NCBI GenBank assembly: GCA_947446865.1
Contig: CANFHX010000001.1
Coordinates: 158,098-222,097 of the forward strand
Length of the DNA stretch: 64,000 nucleotides
Direction of reading: 5' to 3'
Source: Flavobacteriaceae bacterium
GTDB lineage: Bacteria; Bacteroidota; Bacteroidia; Flavobacteriales; Flavobacteriaceae
The position numbers were made by a program, and so were the translations under genes. The notes under the pieces were generated by a model that saw nothing but the letters and a program-made list of their open reading frames with translations, was not told the origin of the DNA and ran no database searches. Positions 51,646 to 61,526 of this stretch are shown piece after piece; the first letter of the stretch is position 1; each line of letters opens with the position of its first letter.

Positions 51646-52044
51646 TTATTTTTTTAATAAATCTCTGATTTGAGTTAGTAATTCTTCTTGAGATGGACCA
51701 GAAGGAGCTGGGGCAGCAACTGGTTTTCTCAATTTGTTGTACGATTTTACGATGACGAACATCACAAATCCAACCACTAGTAAACTAATAATAGTGTTAA
51801 TCCATTTACCAATAGCGATAACATTTGCTGGAACTTCAGTGCCATCGGCTTTTTTGGTGGCTTCGTCTAGCGTGATTGCAATGGAAGAAAAATCCATTCC
51901 GCCAGAGAAATGCCCAACAATTGGCATAATAATGTCGCCAACAAAACCAGTAACTACTGCTCCAATTGCGCCTGCCATGATTACCGCAACTGCAAATTCC
52001 ACAACATTACCTGTCATGATAAAATTCTTGAATTCTTTCAACAT
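51646..52044 (-). CDS. mscL: Large-conductance mechanosensitive channel
   Basis: 132 residues. MLKEFKNFIMTGNVVEFAVAVIMAGAIGAVVTGFVGDIIMPIVG is the N-terminal helix and first membrane segment, with the small-residue pore lining. The second membrane segment is WINTIISLLVVGFVMFVIVKSYNKLR, followed by a Pro/Ala linker and the C-terminal helix EELLTQIRDLLKK. It opens under membrane tension to release solutes in hypo-osmotic shock. It has its own terminator. Confidence 0.97.
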   Translation of the reverse strand: MLKEFKNFIMTGNVVEFAVAVIMAGAIGAVVTGFVGDIIMPIVGHFSGGMDFSSIAITLDEATKKADGTEVPANVIAIGKWINTIISLLVVGFVMFVIVKSYNKLRKPVAAPAPSGPSQEELLTQIRDLLKK

Positions 52045-52128
52045 AATACTTTTGTTTTTTAAGATTAATACTATTTGAATATCAAAGTTAAAAAAATATT
52101 TATTAAAATAATAATAATAGGAAAATTA

Positions 52129-54573
52129 TTACTCTCTGTAGAAAACTCGTTTCACTCTTTGGGAGATGCTCGTCATGATTTCATACGGAATGGTATCCAG
52201 TCGTTTAGCTATATAAGAAACGCTTGGAGATTCTCCGAAAATAATAACTTCGGCGCCTTCTTTACATTCTATATCGGTAATGTCTACCATTAGCATGTCC
52301 ATGCAGATGCTTCCCACTATGGGTGCTTTTTTGTTTTTTATGACGACATAACCGGTTCCATTGCCCCAATGGCGTGAAATTCCATCGGCATAACCTATTG
52401 GGATGGTGGCAATTTTGGTAGGTTTATCGGCTAGAAATCTTCTTCCGTAACCTACACTTTCGCCAGCATCGATAGTTCGTATTTGGGAAATGATGGATTT
52501 TAGGGTTCCTACATTTTCTAATAACTTTTGTTCGTCTTCGTCGTTGGAAACTCCGTAAAGCCCTATTCCTAAACGAACCATATCGTATTGCGCTTGTTGG
52601 AAATTAGAAATTCCAGAGGTGTTTAGTAAATGTCGAATTGGGTTTATTTGTAATTCTTCCATTAGGGTAGAAGACATTTTTTCAAATAATTTTATTTGCG
52701 AAAGCGTGAAATCTATAAATTTCATATCATCACTCGTTGCCAAGTGGGATAGAATACTTTTTACAACTACTCTTTTATTATCTTTTAATTTTGCGATTAG
52801 TTCGGGTAGGTTTTCTTCTTCAAATCCCAAGCGGTGCATGCCGGTATCCAGTTTTATATGGATTGGAAAGTTTTTTAATTTCTTTTGTTCGGCAAGTTTC
52901 AAGAAAGCATTTAAGCCTTTTGTAGAATAAATTTCGGGTTCCAATTGGTGCTGAATAATGGCTGTGAAACTTGTACTTTCTGGATTCAAGACCATAATTG
53001 GCAAATCGATTCCTGCCAAACGAAGGGAGATTCCTTCATCGGCGAAAGCCACACCAAGATAATCTACTTTATGGTGCGAAAGTAATTTGGCTACCTCAAA
53101 ACCGCCGTTGCCATAACTAAACGCTTTTACCATTACCATTAATTTGGTGTCTGGGTTCAACTTGGATTTGAAGAAATTCAAGTTATGACTGATGGCATTC
53201 AGATTGATTTCTAAAACCGTTTCGTGTGTTTTTTCTTCTAAAAGAGAAACGATTTCTTCAAAATGAAAATGTCGTGCTCCTTTTACTAATATGGTTTCGT
53301 TTTCAAATGGAATTGTATCGAAACCTTCTAGAAATTTTTCGGTGGTTTCAAATGCTAAGCAATTTGGAAACTTCTTTTTGAATCCAGCAATAGTTTTTCC
53401 GATGGCAATCACTCGGTTGATTTTGTTGGAAACAATTAAATGGGAAACTTTAGAATACAGCTCTTCGGTAACTAAACCCGATTGAACAATGTCCGAAAGA
53501 ATTAAGGTTTTCTTTTTGAATTGCTTTTGATTTTCTAAAAAATCTAATGCTATTTTTAACGATTGAAAATCGGAACTATAACTGTCGTCAATGATGGTGG
53601 TGTTGTTGCTTCCGTTTTTAACTTTTAGGCGCATTTCAACTGGATACAACAGCAACATGCGTTGGCGAATAATATCTTGATCGTATCTAAAATACAACAT
53701 CACCATCAAGCATTGCAAGGCGTTTTCTATAGATGCTTGGTCGGAAAACGGAATGGTAACTGTAAAACAAAGTTTTTGGTAGGTGATTTTAAGTTCGGTT
53801 TTGTCGGGGCTTTCTTTTGCAATTACAAAAACATCGGCTTTCCCATCGTCGGAACTCCAAGTGAAGGTTTTTATTTTCGGATTTAAAAAAGCTTCAACGG
53901 TTCGGTTTTTATTCATAATTAAAACTTCAGCCGAACTGAAAAGTTTTAATTTTTCTTTAATTTTTTCTCCAGCATCGTGAAACCCTTCGTCGTGAGCCGA
54001 TCCTATATTGGATAAAATTCCGATAGTTGGCTGGATGATTCTTTGAAGATTGGCCATTTCATTAACCGTTGAAATTCCGGCTTCAAAAATTCCGAGGTTG
54101 TGTTTTTCGTTGATTCCTAAAACAGAAAGCGGCACACCCACTTGGGAGTTATAACTTTTAGGGGATCGAATAATATTATAATCGGGGCTTAACAAGAAAT
54201 TCAACCATTCTTTGATGATGGTTTTTCCGTTGCTGCCGGTAATTCCGATAACAGGAAAATCAAAATCATTTCGGTAGGCTGCTGCAAAGGTTTGAAGGGC
54301 TTGCAAAGTATTTTCGACCACTAAAAAATTGGCTTTGCCTTGTAAATTGGAGGGGATATAACTGACTACAAAATTTAGTACGCCTTGTTCTAATAATTCG
54401 GCAACATAGTGGTGTCCGTCATGATTGGGGCCAAGAAGCGCAAAATACAACGTACTGCTGGTATTTTGCAACGAACGGCTATCAATAGAGATAGAATCAA
54501 TAATGGCTATGTCGTTTTTGCCAACAAATTTGGCTTTTAGAATTGGGATTATATTTCGGATGGAGAGTGTCAA
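52129..54573 (-). CDS. Bifunctional MurF ligase / alanine racemase
   Basis: 814 residues, a fusion seen across Bacteroidota. N-terminal half: MurF, adding D-Ala-D-Ala to UDP-MurNAc-tripeptide, with ATP loop GITGSNGKTIIKEW near residue 109 and YNSQVGVPLSVLGI. C-terminal half: PLP-dependent alanine racemase with MVMVKAFSYGNG (PLP Lys483), MHRLGFEEENL, and IGYADGISRHWGNG with the second-base region. No in-frame ATG precedes the TTG at 54573, so the start is TTG (MTLSIRNIIPIL), unusual for an essential gene. A 51-codon gene lies 10 bp upstream. Confidence 0.95.
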   Translation of the reverse strand: MTLSIRNIIPILKAKFVGKNDIAIIDSISIDSRSLQNTSSTLYFALLGPNHDGHHYVAELLEQGVLNFVVSYIPSNLQGKANFLVVENTLQALQTFAAAYRNDFDFPVIGITGSNGKTIIKEWLNFLLSPDYNIIRSPKSYNSQVGVPLSVLGINEKHNLGIFEAGISTVNEMANLQRIIQPTIGILSNIGSAHDEGFHDAGEKIKEKLKLFSSAEVLIMNKNRTVEAFLNPKIKTFTWSSDDGKADVFVIAKESPDKTELKITYQKLCFTVTIPFSDQASIENALQCLMVMLYFRYDQDIIRQRMLLLYPVEMRLKVKNGSNNTTIIDDSYSSDFQSLKIALDFLENQKQFKKKTLILSDIVQSGLVTEELYSKVSHLIVSNKINRVIAIGKTIAGFKKKFPNCLAFETTEKFLEGFDTIPFENETILVKGARHFHFEEIVSLLEEKTHETVLEINLNAISHNLNFFKSKLNPDTKLMVMVKAFSYGNGGFEVAKLLSHHKVDYLGVAFADEGISLRLAGIDLPIMVLNPESTSFTAIIQHQLEPEIYSTKGLNAFLKLAEQKKLKNFPIHIKLDTGMHRLGFEEENLPELIAKLKDNKRVVVKSILSHLATSDDMKFIDFTLSQIKLFEKMSSTLMEELQINPIRHLLNTSGISNFQQAQYDMVRLGIGLYGVSNDEDEQKLLENVGTLKSIISQIRTIDAGESVGYGRRFLADKPTKIATIPIGYADGISRHWGNGTGYVVIKNKKAPIVGSICMDMLMVDITDIECKEGAEVIIFGESPSVSYIAKRLDTIPYEIMTSISQRVKRVFYRE

Positions 54574-54583
54574 GTTTGAATAA

Positions 54584-54739
54584 TTATTTTTTATAAATTA
54601 TTAGATCTTCTTTTCCATCTACTAAATCTCTTAAGTAAGACTCGACCATTTTGGATAAACTAATTTTTTTACTAGCAGCTAATTTTTTAGCATCAATAAT
54701 GATTTTTTTATCAGTTTTAATAACAATTCTTACATCCAT
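54584..54739 (-). CDS. Small RHH-like (DUF6364-type) protein, 51 residues
   Basis: Too short for the ORF track. ATG at 54739 reads MDVRIVIKTDKKIIIDAKKLAASKKISLSKMVESYL, then RDLVDGKEDL. The pattern is an N-terminal strand and two helices like an Arc/MetJ ribbon-helix-helix protein, usually the antitoxin of a PIN-toxin pair. No toxin gene lies next to it; the next gene downstream is murF-alr (10-bp gap). It could be an orphan antitoxin or regulator riding in front of an essential gene. Confidence 0.68.
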   Translation of the reverse strand: MDVRIVIKTDKKIIIDAKKLAASKKISLSKMVESYLRDLVDGKEDLIIYKK

Positions 54740-54835
54740 AACAATACTTATTTATTTTTTATTGTAAACCTCAATATCATAATTATCGCCATTTACGGTA
54801 TACTAAAAATACTAAAAATAGCTTTTTTATAAAAA

Positions 54836-55462
54836 CTATTTTTTAACATCGCCTTTTATATGCTCGGCATCTTTAACTTCCAAATTTTCTCGCATTGCTC
54901 TATAATAAGCGGCACGACTTAACGGCTCGTATTCTTCGGTTTCTCCTAATAAAACCAAATTAGTACTATCGGCTTTTCTAAAACTGTAATTGGCTAAATT
55001 CCCAGTGCGGGTGCAAACGGCATGAACTTTAGTAACATATTCAGCAGTTGCCATTAGTGCCGGCATGGGTCCAAAGGGATTCCCTTTAAAGTCCATATCC
55101 AATCCTGCAACGATTACTCGAATTCCAGAATTGGCCAAATCGTTACAAATTTTCACTATTTCATCGTCAAAAAACTGGGCTTCATCAATACCAACCACGT
55201 CACAGCCTTGCGCCAAAATTGCAATATTGGCAGCAGCAGGAACTGGCGTAGAACGGATTTCGTTTTTATTGTGAGAAACCACCATTTCTTCGTCGTAACG
55301 AGTATCAATGGCGGGTTTAAAAATCTCCACTTTTTGCTTAGCAAATTGTGCTCTGCGCAACCTACGGATGAGTTCTTCGGTCTTTCCCGAAAACATCGAG
55401 CCGCAGATTACTTCAATCCAACCAAATTGTTCTTTATGATTTACAGTATTTTCGAGAAACAT
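54836..55462 (-). CDS. tdk: Thymidine kinase
   Basis: 208 residues. [23 protein letters not shown] is the P-loop (residues about 20-30), [12 protein letters not shown] the Walker B and catalytic Glu, and the lasso region follows [18 protein letters not shown]. Phosphorylates thymidine in salvage. Only one Cys is left at the zinc site region, as in several Bacteroidota homologues. Confidence 0.96.
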   Translation of the reverse strand: MFLENTVNHKEQFGWIEVICGSMFSGKTEELIRRLRRAQFAKQKVEIFKPAIDTRYDEEMVVSHNKNEIRSTPVPAAANIAILAQGCDVVGIDEAQFFDDEIVKICNDLANSGIRVIVAGLDMDFKGNPFGPMPALMATAEYVTKVHAVCTRTGNLANYSFRKADSTNLVLLGETEEYEPLSRAAYYRAMRENLEVKDAEHIKGDVKK

Positions 55463-55515
55463 TTTGTATTTTTAGACCTTAAAAAAGGATTTGTTTTTAT
55501 TACTTTGTATCGAAA

Positions 55516-55523
55516 CAAATTTA
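55516..55523 (-). promoter_or_regulatory. Likely -7 box for tdk
   Basis: CAAATTTA reads TAAATTTG on the minus strand, 53 bp before the ATG. No clear -33 element. Confidence 0.4.
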
Positions 55524-55563
55524 TTATAAAATAAGATAAGTTAGTCACTATAATTTTAAAGTT

Positions 55564-56472
55564 ATGAAAAAAAGATTGGAAGCCGAATTAATAAGCCTTG
55601 CGCACCGGGTTTTAAAACTAAAAAATAAATCGGAAATAGATCAATTGTATCTAGAATCTAGAAAATTATACGAAACTTTAGCTGTTTTAAAATTCTATGG
55701 CGATAATTACGAGCAAGTTAAATCGGAAATTACCCAAGAGGATTTAGAGGAAAAATTAACTGCTGTCGCAGAAGATATAACTTTAATAGAAGTGAAACCA
55801 AAAGAAGTTGTTCCTGTTATAGAAGAACTTGTTGCAGAAGCAACGCCTGAAATTGAAGTTATTGACCAAACCGATTCGGAAACGGAAGACAATGAAATTG
55901 AGGAAGTGGAAGAAGTTATCGAAGAAGACAATGAAATTGAAGAGGAGGAAGAGGAATATTCAGGTGAAATTGCAAATGAAGAAGAGGAAGGGCTTCCTAA
56001 ACCAGAACTAGAAGAAATGAATTTTGAACCAATATTTGAATTGGCTGAAGAAGAACCTATAGAAGAGGTTAAAGTCGAAAAAACCGAAAACAAAAAGGCG
56101 GAAGCTAAACAAATTTCTTTTGAAGATTTACTTGGAGAAAACTATAATGATACCATTTTTGTAAAACCAAACGATGTGGTTATCCCTCCATCTTTAAAAA
56201 GTGTTTTGGATGAAAAACCGATGTCGCTTAACGACCAACATTCTAAAGCAATTAATATTGGAATGAACGATAGGATTGCTTTTGTAAAGCATTTGTTTGC
56301 CGATAGTGACGAAGATTACAATCGCGTTTTATCGCAATTAAATACCTTTGGCACCCAAGAAGAAGCACTCGATTTTATTGAAGAAATCATCAAGCCAGAC
56401 TATAACAATTGGAAAGGAAGCGAAGAATATGCAGAGCGATTTATGGAAATTGTAGAGAACAAATTTAACTAA
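55564..56472 (+). CDS. Acidic conserved protein of unknown function
   Basis: 302 residues. Conserved helical N-terminus (MKKRLEAELISLAHRVLKLKNKSEIDQL, about 1-75). The middle, about 85-185, is extremely Glu-rich and probably disordered (IEEVEEVIEEDNEIEEEEEE). A conserved C-terminal domain, about 190-302, begins with ISFEDLLGENYNDTIFV and has LNDQHSKAINIGMNDRIAFVKHLF, then EEALDFIEEIIKPDYNNWKG. This three-part architecture is found in many Bacteroidota next to rsmI. No function is known. It ends directly before rsmI (TAA-ATG), so the two are cotranscribed. Confidence 0.8.
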   Translation: MKKRLEAELISLAHRVLKLKNKSEIDQLYLESRKLYETLAVLKFYGDNYEQVKSEITQEDLEEKLTAVAEDITLIEVKPKEVVPVIEELVAEATPEIEVIDQTDSETEDNEIEEVEEVIEEDNEIEEEEEEYSGEIANEEEEGLPKPELEEMNFEPIFELAEEEPIEEVKVEKTENKKAEAKQISFEDLLGENYNDTIFVKPNDVVIPPSLKSVLDEKPMSLNDQHSKAINIGMNDRIAFVKHLFADSDEDYNRVLSQLNTFGTQEEALDFIEEIIKPDYNNWKGSEEYAERFMEIVENKFN

Positions 56473-57174
56473 ATGTCGAAACTATATATTGTTCCTACGC
56501 CAATTGGAAACCTAGAAGACATGACTTTTAGAGCCATTAGAGTTCTAAAAGAAGCCGATTTAATCTTGGCAGAAGACACGCGCACTAGTGGGAAATTGTT
56601 AAAACATTACGAGATTTCAACCCACATGCACAGCCACCACATGCATAACGAACACAAAACGGTAGAAAATTTAATCACCCGATTGAAAGGTGGCGAAACC
56701 ATTGCTTTAATAAGCGATGCAGGAACACCAGCCATTTCTGATCCTGGGTTTTTACTCACCCGTGCTTGTGTAGAAAATAATATTGAAGTAGATTGTTTGC
56801 CAGGAGCAACGGCCTTTGTACCCGCCCTTGTAAACAGCGGTTTACCCAACGACCGATTTATATTTGAAGGCTTCTTGCCCGAGAAAAAAGGAAGACAAAC
56901 CCGTTATTTGTTTCTAGCCGAAGAAACACGCACTATGATTTTTTATGTTTCCCCACATAAATTAGTAAAAACCTTAGCCGAATTTGTACAGTATTTTGGT
57001 GCCGATAGACCCGTTTCTATCTCCAGAGAATTATCCAAACTGCACGAAGAAACCATCCGTGGTACTGCAGAAGAAGTCCTTAAACACTATGAAGCAAAAC
57101 CTCCAAAAGGAGAAATTGTTGCAGTTGTTGGCGGGAAAATCATTAGTAAAGAATTGAGAAAAGAGCAAGAATAA
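56473..57174 (+). CDS. rsmI: 16S rRNA (cytidine(1402)-2'-O)-methyltransferase
   Basis: 233 residues, tetrapyrrole-methylase fold. LYIVPTPIGNLEDMTFRAIRVLKEADLILAEDTRTSGKLL and LISDAGTPAISDPGFLLTRACVENNIEVDCLPGATAFVPALVNSGLP are RsmI hallmarks. It adds the 2'-O-methyl group to C1402 in the 16S decoding centre. It lacks the small C-terminal domain of E. coli RsmI, as in other Bacteroidota. Start abuts the acidic protein's stop. Confidence 0.96.
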   Translation: MSKLYIVPTPIGNLEDMTFRAIRVLKEADLILAEDTRTSGKLLKHYEISTHMHSHHMHNEHKTVENLITRLKGGETIALISDAGTPAISDPGFLLTRACVENNIEVDCLPGATAFVPALVNSGLPNDRFIFEGFLPEKKGRQTRYLFLAEETRTMIFYVSPHKLVKTLAEFVQYFGADRPVSISRELSKLHEETIRGTAEEVLKHYEAKPPKGEIVAVVGGKIISKELRKEQE

Positions 57175-57252
57175 CATTTAAATTATATTTTAAATGTTTG
57201 CAAAAATGTAAGCCAAAAAAACATAATTCGTAATTTTTAATTCCTAATTAAA

Positions 57253-58944
57253 ATGCGTTGGACTATAAAATCAAAGCCAGAAAAAGAGAAAGTTCAAAAA
57301 CTGCAAAATGAACTTCAAATTGACGAACTTATTGCTACCCTATTGGTACAACGTGGGGTAGATAATTACGACCAAGCCAAAACATTTTTCCGACCATCGT
57401 TAAATGATTTACACAATCCGTATCGGATGAAAGATATGGACAAAGCCGTTGCTCGTATTGAAACTGCAATTGCCAACGAAGAAAATATCTTGGTTTTTGG
57501 CGATTATGATGTAGATGGAACCACTGCTGTTTCGTTAGTTTCGAGTTATTTAAGAAGTTATTATCCCAATGTTGCCACCTACATTCCCGATAGATACGAC
57601 GAAGGTTATGGAATTTCTTATAAAGGAATTGACTTTGCCGAAGACAATGAATTTTCCTTAATTATTGCGTTAGATTGTGGAATAAAATCCATCGATCATG
57701 TCGCTTATGCTAAAGCAAAAAATATAGATTTTATCATTTGCGATCACCACCGTCCAGGGGATGCATTGCCCAATGCTGTTGCCGTTTTAGATCCAAAACG
57801 AGAAGATTGTTCTTATCCTTATGATGAACTTTGCGGTTGTGGTATAGGTTTTAAATTAATTCAAGCCCTTGCCGAACATCGAGGGCAAACTATAGAAGAT
57901 TTAGTGCTTTATTTGGATTTAGTTGCTACTGCAATTGCTGCCGATATTGTTCCTATAACTGGGGAAAATAGGGTTTTAGCCAAATTTGGTTTGGAAGTTA
58001 TCAATGCTAATCCTCGACCTGGAATTAAGGCTTTAATTCAGAATGTAAAAAAACAAGTATTAACAATAACCGATGTGGTTTTTATTATTGCTCCGCGAAT
58101 AAACGCTGCCGGAAGAATAAAACATGGCAATGAAGCGGTTGCTCTATTAACGGAATACAATTTAGATCAAGCCGAACAATTTGCTTCTGAAATTGAACAA
58201 CACAATACCGACCGAAAAGGTTTAGACAAACAAATTACTGTGGAAGCCTTAGCCCAAATAGAAGCCAACAACGAAAAAGAAAATTTCACTACGGTTTTAT
58301 ATCAAGAAAATTGGCACAAAGGCGTCATCGGAATTGTGGCTTCGCGATTAACCGAAACTTATTACCGCCCCACGATTGTATTTACTAAAAGTGGCGACAA
58401 ACTTGCAGCTTCGGCACGGTCGGTAAAAGATTTTGATGTGTACAATGCTTTGGAGGCTTGTGCCGAACATTTAGAGCAATTTGGAGGACATAAGTATGCC
58501 GCAGGAATGACTTTGAAAGAAGAAAATTACTTGGCGTTCAAAGAGGCATTTGAAAAAGAAGTCCGAAATACCATTCCACCTGAATTATTAATTCCAGAAA
58601 TAGCGGTAGATGCCGAGATTAACTTAAGTGCTATTAACCCTAGATTTATACGATTATTGAGTCAGTTTGAACCTTTTGGGCCGGAGAATATGACCCCAGT
58701 ATTTCTAACCAAAAACATAAAAGATACCGGCTACGCCAAACCACTTGGTAAGGACGACGAACATTTAAAATTATTTGTAAAACAAAATAACTCCGAAGGT
58801 TTTGGAGCCATTGCTTTTAATTTTGGAAACAAACTAGAAATGGTTACGAACCAAAAACCTTTTGAAGCCGTTTACTGTATTGATGAAAATGAATATAATG
58901 GAGCGGTAACCTTACAATTAAGAATTAAAGATTTGAAGAAGTAA
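57253..58944 (+). CDS. recJ: Single-stranded-DNA-specific exonuclease RecJ
   Basis: 563 residues. DHH phosphoesterase motifs: FGDYDVDGTTAVSL, LIIALDCGIKS, and CDHHRPGDALPNAVAVLDP; the DHHA1 region has ARSVKDFDVYNALEACAEHLEQFGGHKYAAGM. 5'-3' ssDNA exonuclease in recombination and mismatch repair. Followed by a repeat-containing gap. Confidence 0.96.
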   Translation: MRWTIKSKPEKEKVQKLQNELQIDELIATLLVQRGVDNYDQAKTFFRPSLNDLHNPYRMKDMDKAVARIETAIANEENILVFGDYDVDGTTAVSLVSSYLRSYYPNVATYIPDRYDEGYGISYKGIDFAEDNEFSLIIALDCGIKSIDHVAYAKAKNIDFIICDHHRPGDALPNAVAVLDPKREDCSYPYDELCGCGIGFKLIQALAEHRGQTIEDLVLYLDLVATAIAADIVPITGENRVLAKFGLEVINANPRPGIKALIQNVKKQVLTITDVVFIIAPRINAAGRIKHGNEAVALLTEYNLDQAEQFASEIEQHNTDRKGLDKQITVEALAQIEANNEKENFTTVLYQENWHKGVIGIVASRLTETYYRPTIVFTKSGDKLAASARSVKDFDVYNALEACAEHLEQFGGHKYAAGMTLKEENYLAFKEAFEKEVRNTIPPELLIPEIAVDAEINLSAINPRFIRLLSQFEPFGPENMTPVFLTKNIKDTGYAKPLGKDDEHLKLFVKQNNSEGFGAIAFNFGNKLEMVTNQKPFEAVYCIDENEYNGAVTLQLRIKDLKK

Positions 58945-59420
58945 TCAAATAAAATAACACCAACTATTTTTTTATTAGCAGCGAATGGCTTGCGCATTTT
59001 AGCAAACGTCTTTCCCGCTTTTCGTTACAATCTGCCATTGCGAGGAACGAAGCAATCTTACAACACTATTCATTGATCGCAATGCCAGGATTTCCACTTC
59101 ACTCGGGGCTAGCAAATAATGGTATTGAATAGATATAAAATTTCTAAGAAACCTTTGCCAAATTGTCATTCTGACGCTGGAAGAAATCCAAACCAACCAA
59201 AACAAAAACCCACCAAAATCACTTTTGTTGGGTTCTATTATTTTAATAAGTAAAAACTTCCAAAACGTTTGTGCCTTTTGTGGTAAAAAATCCGAACTAA
59301 TCCGCGTTGCAAAGCATCCGTAGGATCTGCGTTCCATCCCAAGCGTTCGTCTTTAATTCACCGAAGCGAATTAGTAACCCAAGGAAGCTAAACAGTGATC
59401 GACCGAACCCCAATAAAATA
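58945..59420. repeat. Decayed copy of the ~140-bp inverted-repeat arm and other repeat fragments
   Basis: No gene is visible. About 58979-59160 follows the arm at 50641: GCATTTTAGCAAACGTCTTT, CCCGCTTTTCG, ACTCGGGGCTAGCAAATAAT, AAATTTCTAAGAAACCTTTG, with an insertion carrying GCGAGGAACGAAGCAATC. Then TTGTCATTCTGACGCTGGAA (a member of the 7-12 kb element) and AATCCGCGTTGCAAAGCATC (the 20.3-kb element). So several families are mixed here. Confidence 0.72.
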
Positions 59421-59465
59421 AGAAAAAAACAAAAAACCTCGTTCCAATTAAGAAACGAGGTTTTG
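59421..59465 (-). terminator. Intrinsic terminator after pyk
   Basis: AAACCTCGTT, 9-nt loop, AAACGAGGTTTT; on the minus strand the stem is followed by TTTTTTGTTTTTTT. About 25 bp after the pyk stop. Confidence 0.88.
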
Positions 59466-59487
59466 TATATAAAAACGAGTAGTTAAA

Positions 59488-60918
59488 CTATTCTATCTCC
59501 GAAATTCTTAAGGTATTTACCATCCCTTTATCTATTACAGGCATTGCAGCAAGATTGATAAGGATATCTCCTTTTTTTACATAACCATTCTTTTTAGCCA
59601 TTTGGTTGATGTCTTCTACAGTGTCATCGGTACTAACAAATTTATCATAGAAAAAAGCATTTACTCCCCAAAGTAAATTCAATTGGGTTAAGATTCTTCT
59701 ATTAGAAGTATAAACCAAAATATGAGCCGAAGGTCTCCATGCCGAAATTTGAAAAGCAGTATATCCACTATTAGTTAAGGTAGAAATTGCTTTCGCTTTA
59801 ATGTCGTTAGCCATAGTAGCCGCGTGGTAACAAATAGATTTGGTAATAAATCGTTTGGTTCTAACGTGAGGTGGGTTTTGAGGAACTGTAATTAACGGTG
59901 AATCTTCAACAGCTTCAATAATTTGCGTCATTTTTTCAATAACTTGAACCGGATAATTCCCTACAGAAGTTTCTCCAGAAAGCATCACAGCATCAGCACC
60001 ATCCATTACCGAGTTGGCAACGTCGTTAACTTCAGCACGTGTAGGTGTTAAACTAGTAATCATCGTTTCCATCATTTGTGTTGCCACAATTACTGGAATA
60101 CGAGCCGTTTTAGCTCGGTGTATTAATTTCTTTTGAATTAACGGTACTTCGTGAGCTGGAATTTCAACTCCAAGATCGCCACGAGCAACCATCAAACCAT
60201 CGCAAAAAGCAACAATTTTATCAATGTTTTCTACCGCTTCTGGCTTTTCAATTTTAGCTATAATCGGAATTTTATGATCCGAATGTTTTGCAATTAAATC
60301 TTGCAATTCTTCTAAATCGGCTGGCGTTCTTACAAAAGAAAGCGCAATCCAATCTACATTTTGTCCAATTGCAAAAATGGCATCTTTAATGTCTTTTTCA
60401 GTTAAAGCAGGAAGGGAAACTTTAGTATTAGGTAAGTTGACTCCTTTTTTAGATTTCAATGGACCACCTTGAATTACTTTACAAACTACTTCAGTTGTAC
60501 CATTAGTTTCTAGAGCTTCAAACATTAGTTTTCCGTCGTCCAAAAGTATTTTTTCTCCCGGTTTTACATCTCTAGGAAACTCTTTATAGTTCATGTACAC
60601 TCTTTCAGCAGTACCAGGAACATCTTCGGCAGTTTGAAAAGTAATAATATCACCAGGGTTTACTACTACATCTTCTTTCATAACTCCTACACGAAGTTTT
60701 GGGCCTTGTAAATCTCCTAAAATAGCAGTAGTGTAACCGTATTCTTCGTTCAATTCTCTTATGATATGGATACGTTCTTTTACATCAGCATAATCGGCAT
60801 GCGAAAAATTAATACGGAATACATTTACTCCAGCATCAATCATGTCTTTAATTACTTCTTTTGAACTACAAGCAGGACCTAGCGTGGCTACAATTTTAGT
60901 CTTTTTTCTTGTTGACAT
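59488..60918 (-). CDS. pyk: Pyruvate kinase
   Basis: 476 residues. RKKTKIVATLGPACSSKEVI is the N-terminus, AKIEKPEAVENIDKIV holds the catalytic Lys, and MVARGDLGVEIPAHEVPLIQKKLI with TQMMETMITSLTPTRAEVNDVANSVMDGADAVMLSGETSVG forms the active site and metal site. Converts PEP and ADP to pyruvate and ATP. Follows the IPExxxVDY gene after 5 bp, in one transcript. Confidence 0.97.
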   Translation of the reverse strand: MSTRKKTKIVATLGPACSSKEVIKDMIDAGVNVFRINFSHADYADVKERIHIIRELNEEYGYTTAILGDLQGPKLRVGVMKEDVVVNPGDIITFQTAEDVPGTAERVYMNYKEFPRDVKPGEKILLDDGKLMFEALETNGTTEVVCKVIQGGPLKSKKGVNLPNTKVSLPALTEKDIKDAIFAIGQNVDWIALSFVRTPADLEELQDLIAKHSDHKIPIIAKIEKPEAVENIDKIVAFCDGLMVARGDLGVEIPAHEVPLIQKKLIHRAKTARIPVIVATQMMETMITSLTPTRAEVNDVANSVMDGADAVMLSGETSVGNYPVQVIEKMTQIIEAVEDSPLITVPQNPPHVRTKRFITKSICYHAATMANDIKAKAISTLTNSGYTAFQISAWRPSAHILVYTSNRRILTQLNLLWGVNAFFYDKFVSTDDTVEDINQMAKKNGYVKKGDILINLAAMPVIDKGMVNTLRISEIE

Positions 60919-60923
60919 TTTTA

Positions 60924-61412
60924 TTAAAAAATTAAATTATTTTTAGATTTTATCTTATTTTTAGTAACACTATAAACTAGGTTAACAGCGTCTATTTTGC
61001 TAATCTGAACCATTACTTCATCAAGGTCAATTTCATTGTCGGCATTTTCAATTTTAACAAAGAAATCTACTTTTTTATATTCGGGCAACAGATAAACAGA
61101 AGAAGAAAATGAATTTTTAGTATTCGAAAATAAATCGGTAGTCGTTATATTTTCTATATTTTCTATTTCATTTTTGTTTTGTACTAAATCCCATTGGATT
61201 AGCTTTTTTTCATCTTCAAAAGTGAATCGGATAAAGGAGGTCTTCATCCCTTTTACTTGCAACGGAATATCGGATTTACTTTTGGATAATCCAATACCAA
61301 GTTCTCGATTCAAAAAATAAGCTAATCGATAATCTTCTAATGAAGTATGAAGAGCGATTAGATGGTAATCTTCCTCTACAAAATCTTCAATATATATTTT
61401 ATGAATAGCCAT
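60924..61412 (-). CDS. IPExxxVDY family protein
   Basis: 162 residues. LLPEYKKVDFFVKIE near residue 110 is the name-giving motif (here LPExxxVDF). The N-terminus, MAIHKIYIEDFVEEDYHLIALHTSLEDYRLAYFLNRELGI, and the family length agree. This family is specific to Bacteroidota, almost always next to pyk, and of unknown function. It is 5 bp upstream of pyk. Confidence 0.93.
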   Translation of the reverse strand: MAIHKIYIEDFVEEDYHLIALHTSLEDYRLAYFLNRELGIGLSKSKSDIPLQVKGMKTSFIRFTFEDEKKLIQWDLVQNKNEIENIENITTTDLFSNTKNSFSSSVYLLPEYKKVDFFVKIENADNEIDLDEVMVQISKIDAVNLVYSVTKNKIKSKNNLIF

Positions 61413-61526
61413 TTATTGCCAAAATAAGTTGTAAATATAGTGTTAATCGAAACTCAAAATACCTCTACTAGGTTAGATTAACGTTATTTTATGAACGATA
61501 ACGTTATAGTTTTTTAAGAAATTAAT

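Noticed and set aside
55707-56093. Ser-rich 128-residue minus-strand ORF
   Set aside because: It is the antisense shadow of the Glu-rich segment (GAA/GAG codons read as TTC/CTC and TCT/TCC in the shifted frame).
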